Shown here one piece after another: positions 5,570 to 5,982 of a DNA stretch of 5,982 nucleotides (positions are counted from its first letter, which is position 1; each line of letters starts with the position of its first letter). The stretch is from NCBI GenBank assembly GCA_021160945.1, contig JAGHBQ010000055.1:1-5982 (forward strand). Direction: 5' to 3'. Source of the DNA: Thermoplasmata archaeon. Lineage in GTDB: Archaea > Thermoplasmatota > Thermoplasmata > Thermoplasmatales > Aciduliprofundaceae. Below the pieces are notes generated by a model. That model saw nothing but the letters and a program-made list of their open reading frames with translations, did no database searches and was not told the origin of the DNA. A program made the position numbers and the translations under genes.

Positions 5570-5955
5570 TATCTTCGCCTCTTCTTCATCTCATACAGAA
5601 GCATATCGTTCCACTCCACCTTATGTTTTATACCATTTCTTGCCAGAAAGGAGCATATCTTCTCCGTGATGACTCGCACCTCATCGCTGTATACGCCTCT
5701 GTATATGAAAAATTCTCTGTCATTACTTAGCGGAACTACTATCCTCATCTTTCCCTCCCTGTTAAAACCCTCCGGTTTTCTGTTATGTTTCAGATCTACG
5801 AGATTTTCTTCAATTATGAGCTCTCTTGTTTCAGGTTCATCGATAAACTGTCGGGAGTACTGGAAGAATAGCTGAAGCATATCACCCCAGACGGGCTCAA
5901 GATCTTTCCATTCGATTCCCCTGTCAATTATGATGTGACTATTCCAGATCTTCAT
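5569..5955 (-). CDS. Conserved-looking protein of unknown function, 128 aa
   Basis: I do not recognise the family. The product is soluble-looking and has no signal peptide or membrane segment. It begins with a short strand (KIWNSHIIIDRGIEW), then an aromatic-rich helix (LEPVWGDMLQLFFQYSRQF, about residues 19-37), an acidic stretch (DEPETRELIIEENLVDL), strands (MRIVVPLSNDREFFIYRGVY, about 70-89), a helix (VRVITEKICSFLARNGI) and a basic C-terminus (MKKRRR). The alternation suggests a small alpha/beta fold. There is one cysteine and no obvious metal or catalytic motif. It is flanked by an ATGA overlap with an unknown upstream gene and a TAATG junction with the CBS-domain gene, so it is very probably expressed and may work with one of them. 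The start at 5955 is supported mainly by that overlap; the Shine-Dalgarno is weak (GAGAT next to the ATG). Confidence 0.75.
   Translation of the reverse strand: MKIWNSHIIIDRGIEWKDLEPVWGDMLQLFFQYSRQFIDEPETRELIIEENLVDLKHNRKPEGFNREGKMRIVVPLSNDREFFIYRGVYSDEVRVITEKICSFLARNGIKHKVEWNDMLLYEMKKRRR
5575..5581 (-). promoter_or_regulatory. Shine-Dalgarno of the CBS-domain gene
   Basis: The minus strand reads GAGGCGA, one mismatch from GAGGTGA, 5 nt before ATG 5569 and inside the end of the preceding gene. It supports the start and coupled translation at the TAATG junction. Confidence 0.55.
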
Positions 5956-5982
5956 ATCTCTTCATTGGGTTGGGAGTATAAT
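5952..5982 (-). CDS. C-terminal tail of an unknown upstream gene (partial, cut by window edge)
   Basis: On the minus strand, the frame entering from the right edge encodes LYSQPNEEI and stops at a TGA (5954-5952) that overlaps the ATG of the 128-aa gene as ATGA. This is the same junction used three more times in the window, which is the main support. Nine codons are far too few to assign a family. Confidence 0.45.
   Translation of the reverse strand, partial: LYSQPNEEI

Overview
The window looks like a piece of an archaeal chromosome, AT-rich and densely packed. The evidence is a fibrillarin-type 2'-O-methyltransferase (FlpA), an archaeal-type A24 prepilin peptidase, TATA boxes placed about 25 bp upstream of start codons, and heavy use of AGA/AGG and ATA codons (the last common in thermophiles). 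A Thermoplasmatota relative (Aciduliprofundum-like) is my best guess, but this is an inference from gene style, not a demonstrated placement. No rRNA, tRNA, CRISPR array, insertion sequence or phage gene was seen.

Layout. (1) At the left edge, the tail of an unknown + strand gene runs into a small winged-helix regulator (88-420). (2) A minus-strand operon, read right to left from 2635 to 415, carries flpA, a small multi-pass membrane protein of the Sm_multidrug_ex/COG2426 type, and an extended-SDR sugar-nucleotide epimerase. Its genes are joined by 4-nt ATGA overlaps. (3) A divergent promoter region of about 83 bp separates it from a + strand pair: a ThiD-type hydroxymethylpyrimidine (phosphate) kinase and a Cas4/RecB-like PD-(D/E)XK nuclease with four cluster-type cysteines, again joined by ATGA. 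(4) A separately promoted prepilin peptidase follows (4253-5098). (5) A minus-strand operon enters from the right edge: the tail of an unknown gene, a 128-aa protein of unknown function, and a two-CBS-domain protein whose end overlaps the end of the peptidase gene.

Translation initiation splits into two styles. The three genes with a visible promoter (flpA, thiD, prepilin peptidase) have a TATA-like box about 25-27 nt before the chosen start and no Shine-Dalgarno, which suggests leaderless mRNAs. Most downstream operon genes have a GGTG-type Shine-Dalgarno 3-5 nt before the start. There is almost no non-coding DNA: the longest gaps are about 83 bp and 65 bp, and both hold promoters.

Functionally the window is mostly housekeeping: RNA modification, thiamine salvage/biosynthesis, surface-structure maturation and sugar-nucleotide metabolism. 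I see no clear new system. The best leads are the tight coupling of a thiamine kinase gene to an Fe-S nuclease gene, and the uncharacterised 128-aa protein coupled to a CBS protein.
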